From Anaeramoeba flamelloides (Eukaryota; Metamonada; Anaeramoebidae), in NCBI GenBank assembly GCA_027625915.1, contig JANTQA010000015.1, forward strand, positions 2,356,001 through 2,420,000: DNA of 64,000 bases. The letters are read 5' to 3'. Numbering within the stretch: position 1 is the stretch's first letter; each line of letters begins with the position of its first letter. Under the pieces are notes generated by a model. It saw nothing but the letters and a program-made list of their open reading frames with translations, was not told the DNA's origin and made no database searches. Positions 59,829 through 64,000 of this stretch are shown here, piece by piece. The translations under genes were made by a program, and so were the position numbers.

Positions 59829-62366
59829 TCACCAAAGAACTCAATTTGCAAAGAAAAAAAAAAAAAAAAATGAGTTTTTTGTTAGGATTCACAATTTGCA
59901 AAAAAATGAAATTATTCAAAAGAATAGCCCTTAAAAAAAAAAATTTTACAAGAATACATGACTTTTTTTGTTCTTTTTGTTCTTGGAAAATAGGAGAAAA
60001 AAAAATGAATTAGTATTTTTTTTACAGAATTGAAGGTATCTTTTCTCAAAAGAGTTAAGGGTGGATCCAAGCACTGGAGTTGAAATCGATTTACAAGGTA
60101 CCCTATTATTTCTCAAAGAACTAATGTGTCTTATGAGTTATTTATTGATTAATCTTGATATCGAAAAAATTGTTTGTATTTTCCTACTTTTTTTATAAAC
60201 TGTTGTTTTCCAATTGATAAAACTAAATTTTTATTTCAATTTCCAATTTGAATATTAATTATAACTGTTACAATCTAATTAGCAGAGTAAAAACTTTAGT
60301 CTTAGAGTTATCTAAAAAACTTTAATTTGTTGTTGAAAAATATCATACATCTAAACGATTTTATAAAGATCTTGTGGTTTTCTTTTAACTTATAACACGA
60401 GAAAAATATTTTGGGATGTGAACCAAAAATTTTACATTTTTTAATTGTAAAATAATAATAAATATTTTCCAAAGAAGAGATTTTATTTTTTTTTTTCGAC
60501 TTTTATAATGTTATTTATTTTTTTTAAAGTCACATATTTTTTTCACTTTTTATAATATTTATAATTTTTTTTTGTTATTGTTTTTTATTTTTAATTTTGA
60601 AACACTCAAAATTGATCAAATTTAATAAATAATATCTTAGAAACAACTTATTCTCAAAAAAATTCATATTATTTTGTCAAAGAAAAAACTCTAATTAATG
60701 TATTTTTTTTATCTTTATCAAATATTTTTGCCCATTTAATATAAACAATATATAAATTTACATTTTAGGTATTTTCTAGATTTAATGACAGGTGGATCAA
60801 TAAAAAAAAAATATTTTAATTAATTTTAGACAAAATATGCACTTTTTTTCGTATAGTATTGAAAAAAATACCATACATTAAAATCATCATTAACAAGATT
60901 TTAAATTGTTAATATGATGTCAAAGGATATGTAATTTCTTTTATTTACAAATCAAATCCTTGTTATAGCTCGGCACTTATTCTGACAACTCATCCACTAA
61001 TTATATTGATGATTAATTAAATTACATTTGTTAAAAAAACATTCAATGAACCAGAAAACAAGAATAAAGACAAAGAAAGATTCAAAATTTTGAAAAAATA
61101 AAAATTAAACAATTTAAAAAGAAAAGATATGTAATTTCAAACATCGAACTTCGTTGAAGTATTCAACAAAATGAAATAATAAATCTTTATAAATATAAGT
61201 ATTTTTTATGCAATTGATTTGTATTTCTTTATATTTTTGATAAAATTCTTATTGTGAAACTAAATTATTTTTAGATCAATAGTTCGAAAATGGTTTGCCA
61301 AATTGTTATTTTTTTATGTAAATCTATGCGAAGTTTAAGTTCAGTTGAATGAAATGATCTAATTATAAACAGGTATTAACCTATGATTATTCAACGCAAC
61401 TGTGTAATAAAAGTTGATCATTTTTAAAAAAGAAAATCTAAAATTCATTGATTATGTGATAGAGATGATTACCATTACAAAAAAATATTTTTATTCTCTC
61501 TTATTTGTTTTCTGAAATAACCCATTTATTTTAAAAATTGAAATTTTATAATTTTTTTTATTTTTATTTTTTAAAGAAAAAGTTCATCTTTCTGATAATT
61601 AATCAGAATTTTTATTAGTCAATAAATAGTTTACACGTATTAATATTATTAAAATTAATCGAAAAAATGGGTTTTTTTTCCAAAATTGGTCAATTGGATC
61701 AGGGATGATATATTCATTAACAAATTTTTAGCTAAAATAATTTCAGACTTAAAATATAGATTTTTTTATTGAGGTTATTCTGATTTAATTCATCGAAACC
61801 AAGTTTCTTTGGCATTTATTATTTTTTTATTAAAAGGTTAGCTTATGAAAAAAATCCCCTTTAATAAATCAATTGTTATTCCAGTTTTTATATATTCTGA
61901 TATGATTATTAAAAACATAAATGTTTATATTCCCTTAAATTTGGTAAAAAAATTAATTTAATAGAGTTGATAAAACTTTTTAATTGTATTATTATTTGGA
62001 GTTAATTATTTTTGATTTTTTTTCAAAAATCCAAATGGTATTTACCCTTATCTAATTTGAAAATTGGTAATGATTTCGTTGAAAAGACCTTTTTATTTAA
62101 TAAAAAAAGGCCATTTTTTGGTCATTTCATTGTGAAAAATCTATAAAACATTTACTGGTTATCAAACATAAATTAATTAAAAGAAAAAATTGAAAAGAAT
62201 GGAATTTTTTTTTTTTTTAATGTATTTAATTGAATTATTGAAGAAGCCAAAATGTAATATTAATTTTATTTTATTTTTGATATTTTTGGGGGTTCTTTTT
62301 ATTTAATAAATCAATATTTTTATGAGTTAAAATTTGTATTCAAGTAAATTTTCTAATTCCAAACAT

Positions 62367-62401
<35 letters not shown>

Positions 62402-64000
62402 GTTGATATTTTTACTGAATGAAAATTATTTTTCTTTTTTTTTTTTTCATTTTTTCATTTTTTTCTTTTTATCTTATCAAAAATAAGATTATCATAATTC
62501 AATCCTGAAAGGATTCATCAAAAGTGAATTAAATAAGTTTTACAAAAAAAATAAAAAAAAAAAAAAAAAAAAAACTATGAAATTATATAAAGGCCTTTAA
62601 TCAAACAACTCATTTTATATTTTTTTTTTGGTAGAATTACCTATTTCAAAAATTCAGTAAAAAAATCTTCAATTCAATATTTGGTTTTGATCAGTTAAAA
62701 TTTCAATTTAAAATGAATAAAAAAGTAAAAGTAACACTATTTTTTGCATATTAACTCAATTGTGAAAAAAATATGAAAGATCGCTACTATTTTTTTTACT
62801 TACATCCAATAAATGAATTTCTCAACAAAATAATTCCAGTGAAGTTAAAAAAATAAAAAACAAATATTTTTCTTACGTCCTCATTATTTGATTACTTGAT
62901 AGGGTAATTTTTTAAAAAATTGATTTTTTATTTTTATATTTTTAATAAAATTTAATCATTTTTTTTTTTTTGCTTTTGGCTTAAAATATTGTAACTTATA
63001 ATTATGTATGTCAACGTAAAATGTAGTATCAAAAAATTGAGACATTTTTTTCCATTTGATAAAAAATTTTCTATTTTATTTATTAGATTTATAAGATTGA
63101 AATATCAAATTAAATGAAATATTAATCTTCCCTTAAATCAACACATATTTTAATCATTACAAATAAAGTACAATGAAATGTTTTAATAAAAACAACAAAA
63201 AAAACACATAAAATATGTTCAAACAAGGCATATAGCTAATTACAATAAAAAACTCAAAATATAGTAAAGTTAAATAAGATTTTTTAAATAATAAAATACA
63301 ATTATTTTTTATTCATTATATTGTAAAAATTGTTGAAATTATAGAAGTAAGGAACACTTTTTTTAGGATTAAAAGAAAAAAATAAATGGAAATTTTGACA
63401 ATTCAAAGATATTTTAATATAATCCAGAATAAATATGCACATATTTGATATTTGTTTAATATCATATTAACAAACAAATTGTATTAATTTTGATATTCTA
63501 TAAATACTAAATAACAATTTTATCTCTTTGAAAATTGCTCTGGAAACAGGATTAATCTCATCAAATTAAATAATTCAATTCACAAATAACTAAACATATA
63601 TTAAAAAAAAAATAAAAAACACCATTTCAAAAATTTTAATTCGCCTTAAATGATAAATATGATAATAATAATAATTAGTATTGAAAAGCAATTAATAATT
63701 AAATAATTTTAATAATTCGCTATTAAATTATTCAAAAGGTATAAAAAACTGATATAGGAAAAATTTAAAAAATAAAATCAAAACTGGAAAAAAAAACTGG
63801 GTTGTCGTTTTTAAAATGAGTATTGTATTTTTTATAACTGAACTTTCAATTAAAAGGGGATAACTAGGTGATTTGGACTAGTTAATATATACACATTAAA
63901 ATTTATCATATAGCCTTGCTTTTTTTCATTCTTGTTAATAGTTTGAAATATTGTTTTTTTTAACTTGTTTTTCTGAATAAAAAAATAAATATCAAAAATA
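59829..64000. other. Gene-free right end of the window
   Basis: About 4.2 kb with no supported gene. The first 200 bases should hold the phosphatase promoter. A C+G-richer scrap at 60053-60096 reads LRVDPSTGVEIDLQ on the plus strand and ends at a GTACCC donor-like site; it is not assigned. An AT microsatellite lies at about 62369-62398. The rest is A+T-rich sequence with homopolymer runs. Confidence 0.5.

Overview
This window comes from a nuclear eukaryotic genome, very probably a free-living amoeboid protist. It is extremely A+T rich by eye, its genes lie far apart, and several genes carry GT..AG introns. Its proteins hold long runs of Lys, Asn, Gln or Lys-Glu. Two paralogous genes combine RCC1 repeats with BTB domains, an architecture I associate with Anaeramoeba-type protists, but the lineage call is an inference. 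No rRNA, convincing tRNA, CRISPR array, operon, retrovirus, LTR element or Polinton was seen.

Layout from left to right. (1) 211-6246 (+): a dynamin-family GTPase split by a 4.1-kb intron that carries a foldback repeat. (2) 6247-13752: a gene-free stretch with microsatellites, a cluster of three ACGCGT boxes, a 197-bp TA-flanked foldback element and a larger foldback. (3) 13753-17621 (-): RCC1/BTB gene A in three exons, with long inverted repeat arms on both sides (about 12.2-12.8 and 18.4-18.9 kb). (4) 17.6-22.9 kb: repeats only. (5) 22923-29230 (-): a two-exon Raptor gene (TORC1 subunit). (6) 29.2-35.4 kb: foldback repeats. (7) 35431-39742 (-): RCC1/BTB gene B in two exons, with a 2.4-kb intron full of palindromes. 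(8) 39.7-45.1 kb: repeats plus one exon-like scrap. (9) 45066-45725 (+): a riboflavin kinase gene that looks damaged as read. (10) 45.7-50.9 kb: an inverted pair of about 430-bp repeats around a second 197-bp foldback element. (11) 50878-53529 (+): an intronless penicillin-acylase-family Ntn hydrolase. (12) 56391-59828 (-): an intronless OCRL/INPP5B-type inositol polyphosphate 5-phosphatase. (13) 59829-64000: no supported gene.

The genes form no operon or single pathway. They do share themes: membrane traffic (dynamin, OCRL-like phosphatase), nutrient and growth signalling (Raptor) and two RCC1/BTB proteins of unknown target. Exon boundaries were set by joining reading frames that restore known motifs at GT..AG junctions. 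Every join found this way keeps frame. The donor GTTTGT recurs in three of the six introns.

The least expected features are the many foldback, MITE-like families that fill introns and intergenic DNA (several present twice), the inverted arms bracketing gene A, the ACGCGT cluster, and the riboflavin kinase gene with a frame break and a CG where an AG acceptor is expected. I cannot claim a proven new system. Coordinates of repeat arms are approximate, since alignments were made by eye.
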